In this document: in pieces, positions 39,036-49,339 of the stretch
Layout: each line of letters opens with the position of its first letter
How positions within the stretch are numbered: position 1 is the stretch's first letter
Assembly: GCF_002727185.1 (NCBI RefSeq)
Contig: NZ_NIZW01000001.1
Span: 496,001-560,000, forward strand
Reading direction: 5' to 3'
DNA length: 64,000 bases
Origin: Rhodopirellula bahusiensis
GTDB lineage: Bacteria; Planctomycetota; Planctomycetia; Pirellulales; Pirellulaceae
Notes under the pieces: generated by a model
Databases searched by the model: none
Seen by the model: only the letters and a program-made list of their open reading frames with translations
Told to the model about the DNA's origin: nothing
Made by a program: the position numbers and the translations under genes

Positions 39036-40658
39036 GTGGCAAAACAATTGCTTTTTGACGATCACGCTCGGGCCCGCATGTTGGCCGGCGTGGAAAAACT
39101 GGCCAAGGCCGTCGCAACGACGATGGGTCCTACAGGCCGGAATGTGATCATCGATAAATCCTTCGGTGGTCCAACCGTGACCAAAGACGGTGTGACCGTC
39201 GCCAAGGAAATCGAACTCGAAGACCGCTTCGAGAACATGGGTGCCAAACTCGTCATCGAAGTTGCTCAAAAGACAAGCGACTTGGCTGGCGACGGAACCA
39301 CCACCGCAACCGTTCTCGCTCGTGCCATCTTCAAAGAAGGCCTTCGAAACATCGTTGCCGGCAGCAACCCAACCGCGATCCGTCGCGGGATCGAAAAGGC
39401 TGTCGAAGCCGCTTGCGGTCAACTGGTTGAAATGGGACGCCCTGTCAGCGGCAAACAAGAAGTCGCTCACGTCGGTGCGATCTCGGCCAACAACGACAAC
39501 GTGATCGGCGAATTGCTCGCTGACGCTTTGGAACGAGTCGGCAAAGACGGTGTCATCACCGTCGAAGAAGGCAAGAGCCGCACCACCGAAGTCGAATACG
39601 TCGACGGGATGCAGTTCGATAAAGGCTACGTTTCGCCTTACTTCATCACCGATTCCGGATCGATGGAAGCGAGCCTCGAAGACGCACTCGTGTTGCTGTA
39701 CGAAAAGAAGGTCAGCAACATTCGCGACCTCGTGCCATTGCTCGAGAAGACCGCTCAAACCGGTCAGCCATTGTTGATCATCGCCGAAGACGTCGACGCG
39801 GAAGCATTGACGTTGTTGGTGGTCAACAAACTGCGTGGCACGCTCAACGTGTGTGCGGTCAAGGCTCCTGGCTTTGGCGATCGTCGCAAATCGATGCTCG
39901 GCGATATCGCCACATTGACCGGCGGTACGCTGATCAGCGAAGACCTCGGCATGCAGCTCGAAAACGTTACCCTGGAACACCTCGGTCGCGCGAAGAAGGT
40001 CACCGTCGACAAGTCGAACACGACAATCGTCGAAGGTGCTGGCAAACGCGAAGACATCGACAAGCGTGTCGCTCAAATCCGCGCTCAAATCGAGCAAACG
40101 GACAGCGATTACGACAAGGAAAAGTTCCAAGAGCGTTTGGCCAAACTGGCCGGCGGTGTGGCTGTCATCAGTGTCGGTGCCGAAACCGAAGCTGAAATGA
40201 AGCAAACCAAGGCTCGCTTGGAAGACGCTTTGCACGCAACTCGCGCTGCAGTCGAAGAAGGCATTCTGCCCGGTGGCGGTGTCGCTTTGGTTCACTGCCG
40301 CGAAGCAGTCGAAGCAGCCAAGAAGAAGGCCAAGGGCGACGAGAAAATCGGCGTCGACATTGTCCTGGGTGCTCTCGACGCTCCCATGCGTCAGATCGCC
40401 GACAACGGCGGCATCGACGGTAGCGTCGTGGTGGATGAAGTCCTGCAGAAGAACAATCCTAAAATCGGTTTCAACGCTCACACGGGCGAATACACCGACA
40501 TGGTCAAAGCAGGCGTCATCGATCCCGTCAAAGTGGTTCGCACCGCATTGACCAACGCTGCCAGCATCGCAGGCTTGTTGCTCACGACCGAAGCCTTGGT
40601 CACGAACTTCGAGCAAGAAGACAAGGACAAACGTCCGGTTGAAGGCATGGTTAGCTGA
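39036..40658 (+). CDS. groEL: 60 kDa chaperonin GroEL, copy 2 (no GGM tail)
   Basis: 540 residues from GTG with GAGGAA ahead. [29 protein letters not shown] (85-94), [21 protein letters not shown] and [13 protein letters not shown] show a full GroEL with the ATPase residues kept. The C-terminus ends [17 protein letters not shown], with none of the GGM repeats that line the cavity floor in copy 1. The two copies are clearly diverged across the apical domain. A specialised client set is therefore plausible. It is co-directional with groES and ends in a strong terminator. Confidence 0.97.
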   Translation: MAKQLLFDDHARARMLAGVEKLAKAVATTMGPTGRNVIIDKSFGGPTVTKDGVTVAKEIELEDRFENMGAKLVIEVAQKTSDLAGDGTTTATVLARAIFKEGLRNIVAGSNPTAIRRGIEKAVEAACGQLVEMGRPVSGKQEVAHVGAISANNDNVIGELLADALERVGKDGVITVEEGKSRTTEVEYVDGMQFDKGYVSPYFITDSGSMEASLEDALVLLYEKKVSNIRDLVPLLEKTAQTGQPLLIIAEDVDAEALTLLVVNKLRGTLNVCAVKAPGFGDRRKSMLGDIATLTGGTLISEDLGMQLENVTLEHLGRAKKVTVDKSNTTIVEGAGKREDIDKRVAQIRAQIEQTDSDYDKEKFQERLAKLAGGVAVISVGAETEAEMKQTKARLEDALHATRAAVEEGILPGGGVALVHCREAVEAAKKKAKGDEKIGVDIVLGALDAPMRQIADNGGIDGSVVVDEVLQKNNPKIGFNAHTGEYTDMVKAGVIDPVKVVRTALTNAASIAGLLLTTEALVTNFEQEDKDKRPVEGMVS

Positions 40659-40736
40659 TCGCTAGTCGCCTCCACTAACTGCTTGAGTCGAACGGCTGAA
40701 TCATTGATTGAGCCTTCGACACTGCAAATTTTAAAT

Positions 40737-40768
40737 GGGCCGTTCGCCTTCGGTGAGCGGCCCGTTTT
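40737..40768 (+). terminator. Rho-independent terminator after groEL2
   Basis: GGGCCGTTCGCC / GGTGAGCGGCCC forms a 12-bp stem (with G-U pairs) and is followed by GTTTT. It separates the chaperonin genes from dnaJ-grpE. Confidence 0.88.
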
Positions 40769-40869
40769 CATGACCCTCCGTCGCCGAATCGTTGTCCTGC
40801 ATTTGTGCCAACGATCCACACGGCGTCGAGGCAATCACTGACCACGAACACTTTTCTGTTTGATTTCTC

Positions 40870-42051
40870 ATGGCCACCCAAACCTGCTACTACGAAGTGC
40901 TGAAGGTCGAACGAACGGCCACGAAGCAGCAGGTCGATCGCGCGTATCGAAAACTTGCCATCAAGTATCATCCCGACAGCAATCGGGACGACGACTCCGC
41001 GACGGCGAAATTCAAAGAAGCAACCGAAGCCTACGAAGTCCTCAGCGACGCGAATAAACGAGCTCGCTACGATCAATACGGTCATGCGGGTGTCGAAGGT
41101 GCGACGCAGCAATACGGCGACGTCGAAGATATCTTCGAAGCATTCGGCGACCTCTTTGGAGGCGGCGGCTTCGGTGACTTCTTCGGAGGAGGCTCCCGGC
41201 GTGGCGGTGGCGGACGACGACGCGTTCGACGCGGCGCGGATGTTCGCTGTGACGTCACGCTCTCGCTCGAAGAAGCCGCTCGCGGATGCCACAAGGACAT
41301 CGTCTTCCGACGTCGCGTTTCCTGCGACACCTGTGACGGCACCGGCGCCGCCGCGGGCAGCGAACCAGTCACCTGCACCATGTGCGGCGGGCAGGGACAA
41401 GTCATCCAGTCCGCGGGCATCCTGCGTGTCCAAACGACCTGCCCAACCTGCAAAGGTGCGGGCAAGCAAATCGGCGAACCGTGTGGCAAATGCCGTGGCA
41501 CGGGAACGCAGAACGAAAAAGCTGAGATGAACGTCGAGATCCCCGCCGGGGTCGACGATGGCATGCGAGTCCGCTTGCAAGGCGAAGGCGAACCGAGCCC
41601 CGATGGCGGCCCCAACGGCGACTGTTACTGCTTCATCTCCGTCAAAGAACACAACCTGTTCAAACGCGAAGGCCAGCATCTGATTTTGCAGATGCCCATC
41701 TCGTACGCCCAGGCTGCTCTCGGTGCTGAAATCAATGTGCCGACCCTCGACGGACCGCATGAACTGACCGTTCCCGCCGGCACCCCAACCGGGCACGTCT
41801 TCACCGTTCGCGGTCAAGGAATCGTTGACCCTCGCAGCGGAAGAACGGGAGACCTGTTGGTTCAGGTCTTCATCGAAGTCCCGAAAAAGCTCAACGACAA
41901 ACAACAAAAATTGCTTCGCGAATTAGCCGATCTCGATCACGATTCGGTGCTTCCCGAACGCACATCGTTTCTCGACAAACTTCGTCACTTTTTTGACCCC
42001 GAACCGGAAGATGCCAACACCGGCTCAACCGACACGGAGAAAGACTCATGA
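40870..42051 (+). CDS. dnaJ: chaperone DnaJ (type I, with zinc fingers)
   Basis: 393 residues. J domain 1-75 with HPD at 34-36, then a Gly/Phe-rich linker (GGGGFGDFFGGGSRRGGGG), four CxxCxGxG zinc motifs (CDTCDGTG from residue 152, CTMCGGQG, CPTCKGAG, CGKCRGTG) and the substrate-binding C-terminal domains. It stimulates the ATPase of DnaK, which is not encoded in this window. The stop overlaps the grpE start by four bases (ATGA). Confidence 0.97.
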   Translation: MATQTCYYEVLKVERTATKQQVDRAYRKLAIKYHPDSNRDDDSATAKFKEATEAYEVLSDANKRARYDQYGHAGVEGATQQYGDVEDIFEAFGDLFGGGGFGDFFGGGSRRGGGGRRRVRRGADVRCDVTLSLEEAARGCHKDIVFRRRVSCDTCDGTGAAAGSEPVTCTMCGGQGQVIQSAGILRVQTTCPTCKGAGKQIGEPCGKCRGTGTQNEKAEMNVEIPAGVDDGMRVRLQGEGEPSPDGGPNGDCYCFISVKEHNLFKREGQHLILQMPISYAQAALGAEINVPTLDGPHELTVPAGTPTGHVFTVRGQGIVDPRSGRTGDLLVQVFIEVPKKLNDKQQKLLRELADLDHDSVLPERTSFLDKLRHFFDPEPEDANTGSTDTEKDS

Positions 42052-42650
42052 ACGAACAACCCAACGAAGAACTTCAATCCGAAGACGAACAGCTCGATTC
42101 ACAAGTCGACGCTTCGCTTGAAAACGAAACCGCAGCCAACGACGAAGCATTCGCGGAAGCCGGTGAGGAAACTCGCGACGAAGAAATGATCCGTCTGCGA
42201 GGCGAAGTGGAAGACGCCAGCAAACGCGTTCTGCAAGCCCAAGCCGAAGCGGAGAACTTCCGCAAACGCTTGCGCCGCGACACGGAAGATCAACTGAAGT
42301 TTGCCGGCATGCCTCTGGTCACCGACATCCTACAAGTCCGAGACAACTTGCTGCGAGCGATCGATGCAGCCAACTCCGCTGGCAACGGCGAATCCGCGGC
42401 CGGACTGACCGAAGGCGTGTCGATGGTCTGCAAACAGCTTGACGACGTGTTGGCCAAACACGCGATCAAAGAGATCCCTGCGGAAGGCGAACTGTTCGAC
42501 CCGAATTTCCACGAAGCCATCTCACAGATGCCTCATCCCGAAATCGCATCGGGCATGGTGGCTCACGTCGCAACACCTGGGTTTCAAATGCACGACCGAG
42601 TTGTGCGTCCGGCTCAGGTCGTCGTCAGCACCGGTGACGGATCCGCGTGA
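42048..42650 (+). CDS. grpE: nucleotide exchange factor GrpE
   Basis: 200 residues. An acidic Glu/Asp/Gln-rich N-terminal 50 residues is followed by the long dimerising helix (RVLQAQAEAENFRKRLRRDT) and the beta-wing domain with FDPNFHEAISQMPHPE and HDRVVRPAQVVVS. It releases ADP from DnaK. It is coupled to dnaJ by an ATGA overlap. Confidence 0.95.
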   Translation: MNEQPNEELQSEDEQLDSQVDASLENETAANDEAFAEAGEETRDEEMIRLRGEVEDASKRVLQAQAEAENFRKRLRRDTEDQLKFAGMPLVTDILQVRDNLLRAIDAANSAGNGESAAGLTEGVSMVCKQLDDVLAKHAIKEIPAEGELFDPNFHEAISQMPHPEIASGMVAHVATPGFQMHDRVVRPAQVVVSTGDGSA

Positions 42651-42727
42651 CCCGCTCGCATTGTCACTGAACGAATCTGCTCCGTTTCCGTTTTCCACTT
42701 TCACCCTTTTTCTTTCAATCCTTTCCT

Positions 42728-43021
42728 ATGCCGACTTACGATTATTTGTGTGAAGCTTGTGGTCACGAGTTGGAAGTGTTCCAAGGCATCAACGACGAAG
42801 TGCTGAAAAAGTGCCCGGAATGCAAGAAGAACAAACTGCAACGACAGTTTGGAACCGGGGCTGCGATTGTGTTCAAAGGCAGCGGTTTCTATCAAACCGA
42901 CTACCGAAGCGAGAGCTACAAGAAAGGTCAGAACGCCGACAAACCCAAGTCGGAATCCAAAAGCGATGGCAAGAAAGGCGACAGCACGGCAAAGAAGTCC
43001 ACGCCAAAGTCCAAGGACTGA
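42728..43021 (+). CDS. FmdB-family zinc-ribbon protein
   Basis: 97 residues. MPTYDYLCEACGHELEVFQG with Cys8/Cys11 and CPEC (about 29-32) forms the FmdB zinc ribbon. FKGSGFYQTDYRS is the second conserved block. The tail is a Lys/Ser-rich disordered stretch. The family is widespread and its function is poorly defined (possible regulatory or nucleic-acid-binding role). It lies 77 bp after grpE on the same strand. Confidence 0.92.
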   Translation: MPTYDYLCEACGHELEVFQGINDEVLKKCPECKKNKLQRQFGTGAAIVFKGSGFYQTDYRSESYKKGQNADKPKSESKSDGKKGDSTAKKSTPKSKD

Positions 43022-43153
43022 GTCGCTCTTTCCGCCATCCAAGGCCGGGCAACAACCGACCACGATTGGTTAGGAACACGGCCGGTTGATTTTGGCCGCC
43101 GTGCTATCAAACAGCGCTCCTACGTTGCTTGAGAACCTGCTACGATTGCCGGC

Positions 43154-43960
43154 ATGGATGTTCTGTGTTTGCAATCAGGAAGCAGCGGCAACTGTGTCTT
43201 TGTCGACACGGGCTCGGAGTGTTTACTCTTCGATGCGGGAATCAGCTTCCGTAAAGTCCAAACCCGCTTGAAAGATGCCGGGCGTGACGCATCGGAAATC
43301 GACGCCATTGTGATCTCGCACGATCACCGCGACCACATCGGTTGCTTGGGCGTTTTGAACCGCAAGCTGAAAGTGCCGATTCACATCAGTCGCCGAACCT
43401 TGCGATCGACCGAGCGTCGCGTTCCGCTCGGTCCAGCCCAAGACATCCAGCATTTCGTCCCCGGCGAAACGTTCACTGTCGGCGAGACGGCCATCGAAAC
43501 GATGCCCACACCGCACGACGGTGTCGACGGCGCCGCATTCACGCTCGACAACGGTTGCTCTCGATTTGGATTGTGGACAGATCTGGGCTGCGTCTTCGAC
43601 GACTTGCTCGCCAGCGTCAACACGCTCGACGCGTTGCTCATCGAAAGCAACTACGACGAAAGCATGTTGGCAGCATCCGCCTACCCCGATTTCCTTCGCG
43701 ATCGCATCTCAGGATCCGGCGGCCACATCTCGAATCGTGAAGCCGCGGAAGTGATCTCTCACGCCAGCGACCAACTGCAATGGGCATGCTTGGCTCACCT
43801 TTCCGACGAAAACAATTGCCCTGACGTGGTGATGCAAACCCATCGCGAATGCCTTGGCGATCGCCTGCATTTGGTCTGCGCTGACCGCCATCTCGCCACT
43901 CAGCCGCTGAAGATCTCCCCCTCGAAGAACCGGAAACTCACCCAGCAGATGTTTTTCTAA
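43154..43960 (+). CDS. metallo-beta-lactamase-fold hydrolase (YycJ/WalJ-like)
   Basis: 268 residues. The first strand VLCLQSGSSGNCVFVDTG and FDAGISFRKVQTRL are typical of the YycJ group. The metal-binding HxHxDH is SHDHRDHIG (residues about 56-64). Further metal ligands lie near TPHDGVDG, TDLG and the late HLSDENN. The size matches the family. Members are predicted phosphodiesterases or nucleases, in Firmicutes linked to cell-wall signalling; here the role is open. It stands alone. Confidence 0.9.
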   Translation: MDVLCLQSGSSGNCVFVDTGSECLLFDAGISFRKVQTRLKDAGRDASEIDAIVISHDHRDHIGCLGVLNRKLKVPIHISRRTLRSTERRVPLGPAQDIQHFVPGETFTVGETAIETMPTPHDGVDGAAFTLDNGCSRFGLWTDLGCVFDDLLASVNTLDALLIESNYDESMLAASAYPDFLRDRISGSGGHISNREAAEVISHASDQLQWACLAHLSDENNCPDVVMQTHRECLGDRLHLVCADRHLATQPLKISPSKNRKLTQQMFF

Positions 43961-44176
43961 CTCGGCAAACGCTTCCGTTTCGCAAAACGTTTGAGCCGGA
44001 CGACCGTACGATGGACTTCCGAGCCCGCTGACCAGCCTGAACGCCCAAATCAATCCATTAGGGCAAACAAGCTTCCATCCGATTCCGTCGGACCGCGATA
44101 AATTTGACGCAGCAAGTCAATTGAGTCAGAGTCATCGCTTCCAATTCTTCCTTTCTTGCTGCAGTTGAGCGATCCC

Positions 44177-45817
44177 ATGACGGTCAGCATCTTCAATGAC
44201 GTCATTGGCCCAGTCATGCGAGGCCCCAGCAGTTCGCACTGCGCCGCCGCTCTTCGAATTGGACGCCTGGCCCGCGACCTGGTGGGCGGCGACCTGCAAC
44301 ATGTGCTGATTCAGTTCGACGAATCGGGATCACTTCCCGCGACCCACACCAGCCAAGGGTCCGACATGGGCTTGTTCGGCGGGTTGCTCGGCTGGGAAGC
44401 CCACGACGAACGCTTGCCAAACTCGCGCCAGCATCTGATCGACAATGGCATCGCATTCGAATTTGAATACGGCAACTATGGCGACGCTCACCCGAACACC
44501 TATCGCCTGACCGTTTGCGGCGAACAAGAATCCCACACGCTGATTGCGATCTCCACCGGCGGCGGCATGATCGAAGTCACCTCGATCGACGACTTTGATG
44601 TCTCCATGGATGGTGGCTTTGACGAGACCCTTGTTCGCCTGGCAGAACCCGCCTCGAACGAAGCCATCCAAACCTTGGATTGCGAATCGCTCGCGAAAGA
44701 GTTGATGGCTGATCATGTCCATGTAAGGACGTCCGATCAAAACGTGATGTTGCAGATTCAATCCAGCCAACGCCTTGAATTCGCGACGCTGCAACGATCG
44801 CTTCCTTGGGAAAGCCCTGAGCCGATTGTTCGCCTGGCACCCGTGCTGCCGATCCGCTCGCGTCCCAACGCTGAGATTCCCTTCCAAGATTGCAACACAC
44901 TGACATCGCAAGCCGACGTCGACTCCAAACCACTTTGGAAGTGGGCGGTTGAATATGAGATGCAGCGAGGCGGACTGACCGAGCGAGAAGTTTTGGACCG
45001 CATGATCGAGATCGTCCAGATCGCTCGCACCAGCATTGAGTCCGGCCTCAACGGAACCGAATACGCCGACCGAGTGCTCGGTTATCAGTCCGGCGGCTTT
45101 CGCGACAAGCTGCAATCAGGGCAACTGCTTGATGCGGGTGCGCTGAACCAAATCGTGCTTTACACAACCGCGATGATGGAAGTGAAGAGTTCAATGGGTG
45201 TCATCATCGCCGCTCCCACAGCAGGAGCCTGCGCTGCCCTTCCCGCGACTTGCCTGGCGATGGGTGAATCGCTGTCGCTGTCCGACGAAGAAATCGCCAA
45301 GGCATTTTTGGCGGCAGGCTTGATTGGAGTCTTCATCGCGACTGCGTGGAGCTTTGCTGCGGAAGTTGGCGGTTGCCAAGCCGAAGGTGGCTCAGCCGCT
45401 GCAATGTCCGCGGCTGCCCTCGTCACGATGGCGGGCGGGACGACCACGCAAGCGACCGGCGCCGCATCGATGGCTCTGCAAAACATGCTGGGCTTGATTT
45501 GCGACCCCGTTGCCAACCGTGTCGAAGTCCCCTGCTTGGGCAAAAACGTGATCGCGGCCAGCAACGCAATCTCATGTGCCAATATGTGCCTGGCAGGATT
45601 TGATCCCGTCATTCCACTGGACGAAACCATTGACGCGGCTCGTCGAGTTTCCGAACGCATGCCCCGCGAACACCGCTGCACCGCCTTGGGCGGATTGGCC
45701 ACCACGCCGACATCGCTGCAGATCGAAAAACGATTGCAACAATGCGGCACTGGTTGTGGCTGCAGCGGAGGACCGGCTCCCGTGCAGCTGGACACCAAGG
45801 TACCAACCGCGACTTGA
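44177..45817 (+). CDS. sdaA: L-serine dehydratase, single-chain iron-sulfur type
   Basis: 546 residues from ATG 44177. The N-terminal beta domain opens with SIFNDVIGPVMRGPSSSHCA and GSLPATHTSQGSDMGLFGGL; an ACT-like region follows to about 200. The catalytic alpha domain has the Fe-S ligands in CLGKNVIAASNAISCANMC and a late Cys cluster GTGCGCSGG. It is about 90 residues longer than E. coli SdaA because of an extended middle region. The enzyme turns L-serine into pyruvate and ammonia using an oxygen-sensitive [4Fe-4S] cluster, notable for an aerobe-type genome. Confidence 0.94.
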   Translation: MTVSIFNDVIGPVMRGPSSSHCAAALRIGRLARDLVGGDLQHVLIQFDESGSLPATHTSQGSDMGLFGGLLGWEAHDERLPNSRQHLIDNGIAFEFEYGNYGDAHPNTYRLTVCGEQESHTLIAISTGGGMIEVTSIDDFDVSMDGGFDETLVRLAEPASNEAIQTLDCESLAKELMADHVHVRTSDQNVMLQIQSSQRLEFATLQRSLPWESPEPIVRLAPVLPIRSRPNAEIPFQDCNTLTSQADVDSKPLWKWAVEYEMQRGGLTEREVLDRMIEIVQIARTSIESGLNGTEYADRVLGYQSGGFRDKLQSGQLLDAGALNQIVLYTTAMMEVKSSMGVIIAAPTAGACAALPATCLAMGESLSLSDEEIAKAFLAAGLIGVFIATAWSFAAEVGGCQAEGGSAAAMSAAALVTMAGGTTTQATGAASMALQNMLGLICDPVANRVEVPCLGKNVIAASNAISCANMCLAGFDPVIPLDETIDAARRVSERMPREHRCTALGGLATTPTSLQIEKRLQQCGTGCGCSGGPAPVQLDTKVPTAT

Positions 45818-45843
45818 TCGGCCGTGCGTGAAGGAATGAACTT

Positions 45844-47610
45844 CTACGGAATATCGACCACTTCGCGGCCCGCTCGCGTCAGCATTTTCCGGAAAAGATC
45901 TGGGTCGATCTCCTCAGTGATGAACTTCACGGCACCATCACCCATGCCAACATGGAATCCACCTTGCCATGAACTGCCCAGTCCCTTCAGTGGATTATCT
46001 AGATCGATGTTTAGATCTTCTGGTTTGGTCCACAGCACAGCTTGATCCGCATTGGTCTCCAAGATCAAGACTGAGTTCGAAAGGCCATCCAAGAATTCAC
46101 GGAACCCAGTTCGCTGCATTGGCTTGAGTCCAATCGAATCACCGACAACTGCCTGGTAAATGGTGTGCCCTGGTTCGACGGGCTTCCTCAACGGCTGATA
46201 GACAGAAGGGATCTGCTGAGCCAATGGCAGATTATGGTCACTGTCCCAAGGCTCATCCAATTTGAACTGATTATAAAGTTCCTGTTCATCCATGAATGGC
46301 AACAAAGCCACTCGCCAACTGAGCAATGGGTTCCCGTCGTCATCCACGATGGCAGACAAAGGCAATTCTCTGTAAGCCGAGTGATGGTTGTGCATCGCCA
46401 ACATGATCTGCTTGACGTTGTTGGATGACTGCATTCGACGAGCCGCTTCCCTGGCGGCTTGCACGGCTGGCAACAACAATCCGACCAACACGCCGGAGGT
46501 CGCGATCCCCATTTCAGACTCGACTGCGATGGACAGATCTGTCCCTTCGCGAATTGGCTGGATCGCATCCTTCACCAAGGCCGTGATTCGCTCGGCATAC
46601 GCTTCCGTTGCCTGCCGCATTGCCGGTGACATATCCGACGCGTTCAGTTCATTTTGAATCGCAGCATCAGCCATCGCTTCCGCTTCAATCAGCGAGTCTT
46701 TGACGATTAACTCGATTTGCTCGGCCGCCGATTCATCGATCGCCACCACGGTCAATTCCACTGATGTCTTTTGGTCGACCAACCCAAGATGCAACAACAC
46801 CGCATCGGTCAAACCAGGAACCTGACCGAGCACCTGCAACCGAGGCGGCAAACTTCCGGCTGCATTCATCGCCAGCCCACTGACCATCGGACGAATGGAT
46901 TGCATTTCGACCACCAAAGACAATCCATCTCGCGCCGGCAATTTCGCGACGCGATTGGGCAGAGGGCCTCGTTCAGCTTCGATCACTTCCGCCTTCGCCT
47001 GAACCACACGTTCGAGATATTCAGAAGTCCCGATGTACCAAACTTCTGACTCGGCACCGTTCTGCTCAAGCTGGCATAGAATGAGCGGAGGCGAAGGCTG
47101 CACCTGGTACACCGTTCGGCCATCGATTTGCATCGGCTGAGGATTGGCATCCAGAGCCTCCAGCAACACCGCCTGATCAACGTTTCCATCCATCATCACG
47201 ACGCCGCCAAATTCGGGCTGGCCGGTCGTCGGGGAAATCGCAAACGAGGCCCGGACCTCACGGACATCCATCGGATCAAAGCCCACTGTTTCCAGTGCCT
47301 GCACCCGGAAAACTTCCGTCGGGAACAGTTGGAACATTTCATTGTCCCACAAAGATTCAGATGTGATCCTTAACAACGCAATCGCATCATCGGGGACATA
47401 TCGCCCGCCAATCTTCTCGATGGGCCCCGACTCCGCCAACAAATCGGACTGCACCACCGCCCGAAGTTGGTCTTGAGCCTGTGTTTCACAGGCAGCAATC
47501 AGAACCGCTGAAATTCCCAGTGCCGTTAGAAATCCCATCCACTTCATCGACCGCCTAAATCGCATTACTTGCTGGCTTTCACGCCGATCGCAATCAGTGT
47601 CCCGCATCAT
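45844..47610 (-). CDS. exported protein with a C-terminal DUF1559/pilin-like body
   Basis: 588 residues from the ATG at 47610, which has a strong GAGGGAAAC site; longer and shorter starts are in frame. A hydrophobic signal segment ([22 protein letters not shown]) is followed by about 330 residues of unknown fold. Then comes an internal copy of the DUF1559 helix motif ([20 protein letters not shown]) and body ([19 protein letters not shown]), ending with a degenerate H-x-DG site ([14 protein letters not shown]). There is no N-terminal prepilin motif, so this is a fusion of an extracytoplasmic domain with a pilin-like domain rather than a normal pilin. It converges on sdaA. Confidence 0.82.
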   Translation of the reverse strand: MMRDTDCDRRESQQVMRFRRSMKWMGFLTALGISAVLIAACETQAQDQLRAVVQSDLLAESGPIEKIGGRYVPDDAIALLRITSESLWDNEMFQLFPTEVFRVQALETVGFDPMDVREVRASFAISPTTGQPEFGGVVMMDGNVDQAVLLEALDANPQPMQIDGRTVYQVQPSPPLILCQLEQNGAESEVWYIGTSEYLERVVQAKAEVIEAERGPLPNRVAKLPARDGLSLVVEMQSIRPMVSGLAMNAAGSLPPRLQVLGQVPGLTDAVLLHLGLVDQKTSVELTVVAIDESAAEQIELIVKDSLIEAEAMADAAIQNELNASDMSPAMRQATEAYAERITALVKDAIQPIREGTDLSIAVESEMGIATSGVLVGLLLPAVQAAREAARRMQSSNNVKQIMLAMHNHHSAYRELPLSAIVDDDGNPLLSWRVALLPFMDEQELYNQFKLDEPWDSDHNLPLAQQIPSVYQPLRKPVEPGHTIYQAVVGDSIGLKPMQRTGFREFLDGLSNSVLILETNADQAVLWTKPEDLNIDLDNPLKGLGSSWQGGFHVGMGDGAVKFITEEIDPDLFRKMLTRAGREVVDIP

Positions 47611-47783
47611 CGTTTCCCTCGTGGCAAAAAAATTGTGTACCGAACTCATTGGTATGCGGCGGTTTTTGTCCGATCGTCTTGGTCTAATCAAGAATCACTT
47701 GCCGCCAGAACTTTGCTTCGGTCCCCCGAAGGAGGTTATAGTAACCCGCTGGCTTCAACCATGTTCACGACGGGAAATAACAG

Positions 47784-48821
47784 ATGTCGCAATCGGTGGT
47801 GTCCAATAACTCATCTGCTTCCTCGGTGACGGAACCATCGCTAAGCGATGACGATGTCCAAGCCGTCGACCGTCTCGGGCGATTGACTCAGCAACTCCGA
47901 GACGAACTGGCTCGGGTGATCGTTGGCCAACGTGAAACAGTTGACTTGTTGTTGGTGTGTTTGTTTGCACGACGACATGCATTGCTGATGGGAGTTCCAG
48001 GACTCGCCAAGACTCTGTTGGTCAGCAAGCTCGCCGAAACGATGTCGCTGAAGTTCAATCGCATCCAGTTCACACCGGACTTGATGCCCATGGACATCAC
48101 CGGCACCGACATCCTGCAAGACAACGGCGACGGTCGTCGCGAATTCCAGTTCGCTCATGGGCCAGTGTTCGCAAACATCGTGTTGGCCGATGAGATCAAC
48201 CGAGCCCCACCCAAGACCCAAGCGGCGATGTTGGAAGCGATGCAGGAACAACGCATCACCGTTGTCGGCAAAGGCTTTGACCTGCCGCCACCCTTCATGG
48301 TGCTTGCGACACAAAACCCAGTCGAACAAGAAGGCACGTACCCGTTGCCGGAAGCTCAACTGGATCGCTTCATGGCGTTGATCGAATTGGACTACCCATC
48401 CGAAGAAGAAGAGATCGCGATCGCTCGTACAACGACGGGCGGACGGTTGCCTGAACTTCAGCACTTGATGACGGCAGAAAACATCGTCGCCAATCAAGAC
48501 CTCGTCCGCCGGATCCCGGTGCCAGATCACATTTACACCGAAGCCGCCCAGTTGGTCCGCAAGACTCGACCGGCCGGCGGAACCGCTCCGTCATGGTTGC
48601 TGCCGTTGGTGTCCTGGGGTGCTGGCCCACGAGCCGTTCAGGATTTGATCTTGGGCGCCAAGTCACGAGCCGCACTGGAAGGTTCCTACATGGTCCGCAC
48701 CGAAGACGTCCGAGCAGTGGCACTGCCCGTGCTGACACACCGACTGATCACCACCTTCGCCGCCCAAGCCGAAGGCATGACCGCCCGAGACATCGTCGCA
48801 AGGTTGCTGGAAGAGGAGTGA
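47784..48821 (+). CDS. MoxR-family AAA+ ATPase
   Basis: 345 residues. Walker A is GVPGLAKT (70-77), preceded by the MoxR-typical LFARRHALLM; FTPDLMPMDITGTDIL is the MoxR insert; Walker B is IVLADEINRAPPKTQAAMLEAMQE; LATQNPVEQEGTYPLPEAQLDRF holds sensor 1 and the Arg finger; the lid domain follows. MoxR proteins act as chaperone-like ATPases with VWA and DUF58 partners. Here the DUF58/VWA genes follow, but a small mobile-looking element now separates them. Confidence 0.95.
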   Translation: MSQSVVSNNSSASSVTEPSLSDDDVQAVDRLGRLTQQLRDELARVIVGQRETVDLLLVCLFARRHALLMGVPGLAKTLLVSKLAETMSLKFNRIQFTPDLMPMDITGTDILQDNGDGRREFQFAHGPVFANIVLADEINRAPPKTQAAMLEAMQEQRITVVGKGFDLPPPFMVLATQNPVEQEGTYPLPEAQLDRFMALIELDYPSEEEEIAIARTTTGGRLPELQHLMTAENIVANQDLVRRIPVPDHIYTEAAQLVRKTRPAGGTAPSWLLPLVSWGAGPRAVQDLILGAKSRAALEGSYMVRTEDVRAVALPVLTHRLITTFAAQAEGMTARDIVARLLEEE

Positions 48822-48827
48822 GAGTCA

Positions 48828-48855
48828 CTAGCTACTAGCTGTTAGCTGTTAGCAA
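48828..48855 (+). repeat. short heptad run left of the DUF559 element
   Basis: Four 7-bp units CTAGCTA, CTAGCTG, TTAGCTG, TTAGCAA. They resemble the ten CTAGCTC units right of the element, in the same orientation. Confidence 0.7.
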
Positions 48856-48922
48856 AGGAGCGTCAGCGACGCGTTGTCCCCTCTCCCCCGGCTTCCGGGG
48901 GAGAGGGCAAGGGTGAGGGGGA
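48855..48922 (+). repeat. left terminal inverted repeat of the DUF559 element (68 bp)
   Basis: Matches the reverse complement of 49325-49391 with only four substitutions and one single-base gap. Inside it, 48879-48907 is a perfect 13-bp hairpin with a 3-base loop (CCCTCTCCCCCGG / CCGGGGGAGAGGG), and 48860-48872 is a smaller one (GCGTC-AGC-GACGC). Confidence 0.92.
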
Positions 48923-48943
48923 ATCCACCAAACAGAGCAAACC

Positions 48944-49339
48944 ATGCCAATCCGCCAACCACCTCAACTAACACAAAACGCTCGCAAGCTCCGCACCAAC
49001 CAAACCAAAGCCGAATCACTCGTCTGGACACTCCTCCGCAATCGTCAACTCAACGGAAACAAGTTTCGACGGCAATTGCCCATCCCACCTTTCATCGCCG
49101 ACTTTGCCTGTGTCGAGAAACGATTGATCGTTGAACTCGACGGCGACTACCACGAACATCAAGAGCAACAAGACATGAGCCGAACTGCTCAATTGAACCG
49201 CGCAGGATGGATCGTCGTGCGATTTTGCAACGCGGATGTCTTGGAAACACCGAGGCGGTTGGTGTGGCGATATTGCGGGCTATGGGAGAGGAATGGAAAG
49301 GTCACTAGTGATTGTGTTTTGAGATCCCCCTCACCCTAG
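48944..49339 (+). CDS. DUF559 family endonuclease-like protein
   Basis: 131 residues. Family blocks are all present: FRRQLPIPPFIADFACVEKR, LIVELDGDYHEHQEQQDMSR, LNRAGWIVVRFCNADVL. The likely PD-(D/E)xK site is Glu24, Asp53, Glu64 and Asp66, in the same superfamily as Vsr mismatch endonucleases. All these residues are intact, so it is probably active. The last codons and the stop (TAG at 49337) come from the right inverted repeat. It is in the same direction as moxR and DUF58, but its role is unrelated to theirs as far as can be seen. Confidence 0.88.
   Translation: MPIRQPPQLTQNARKLRTNQTKAESLVWTLLRNRQLNGNKFRRQLPIPPFIADFACVEKRLIVELDGDYHEHQEQQDMSRTAQLNRAGWIVVRFCNADVLETPRRLVWRYCGLWERNGKVTSDCVLRSPSP

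Noticed and set aside
39030-40616. 528-codon open frame antisense to groEL2
   Set aside because: A shadow of strong codon bias; sense strand is an unambiguous GroEL, and similar shadows lie opposite groEL1 and leuS.
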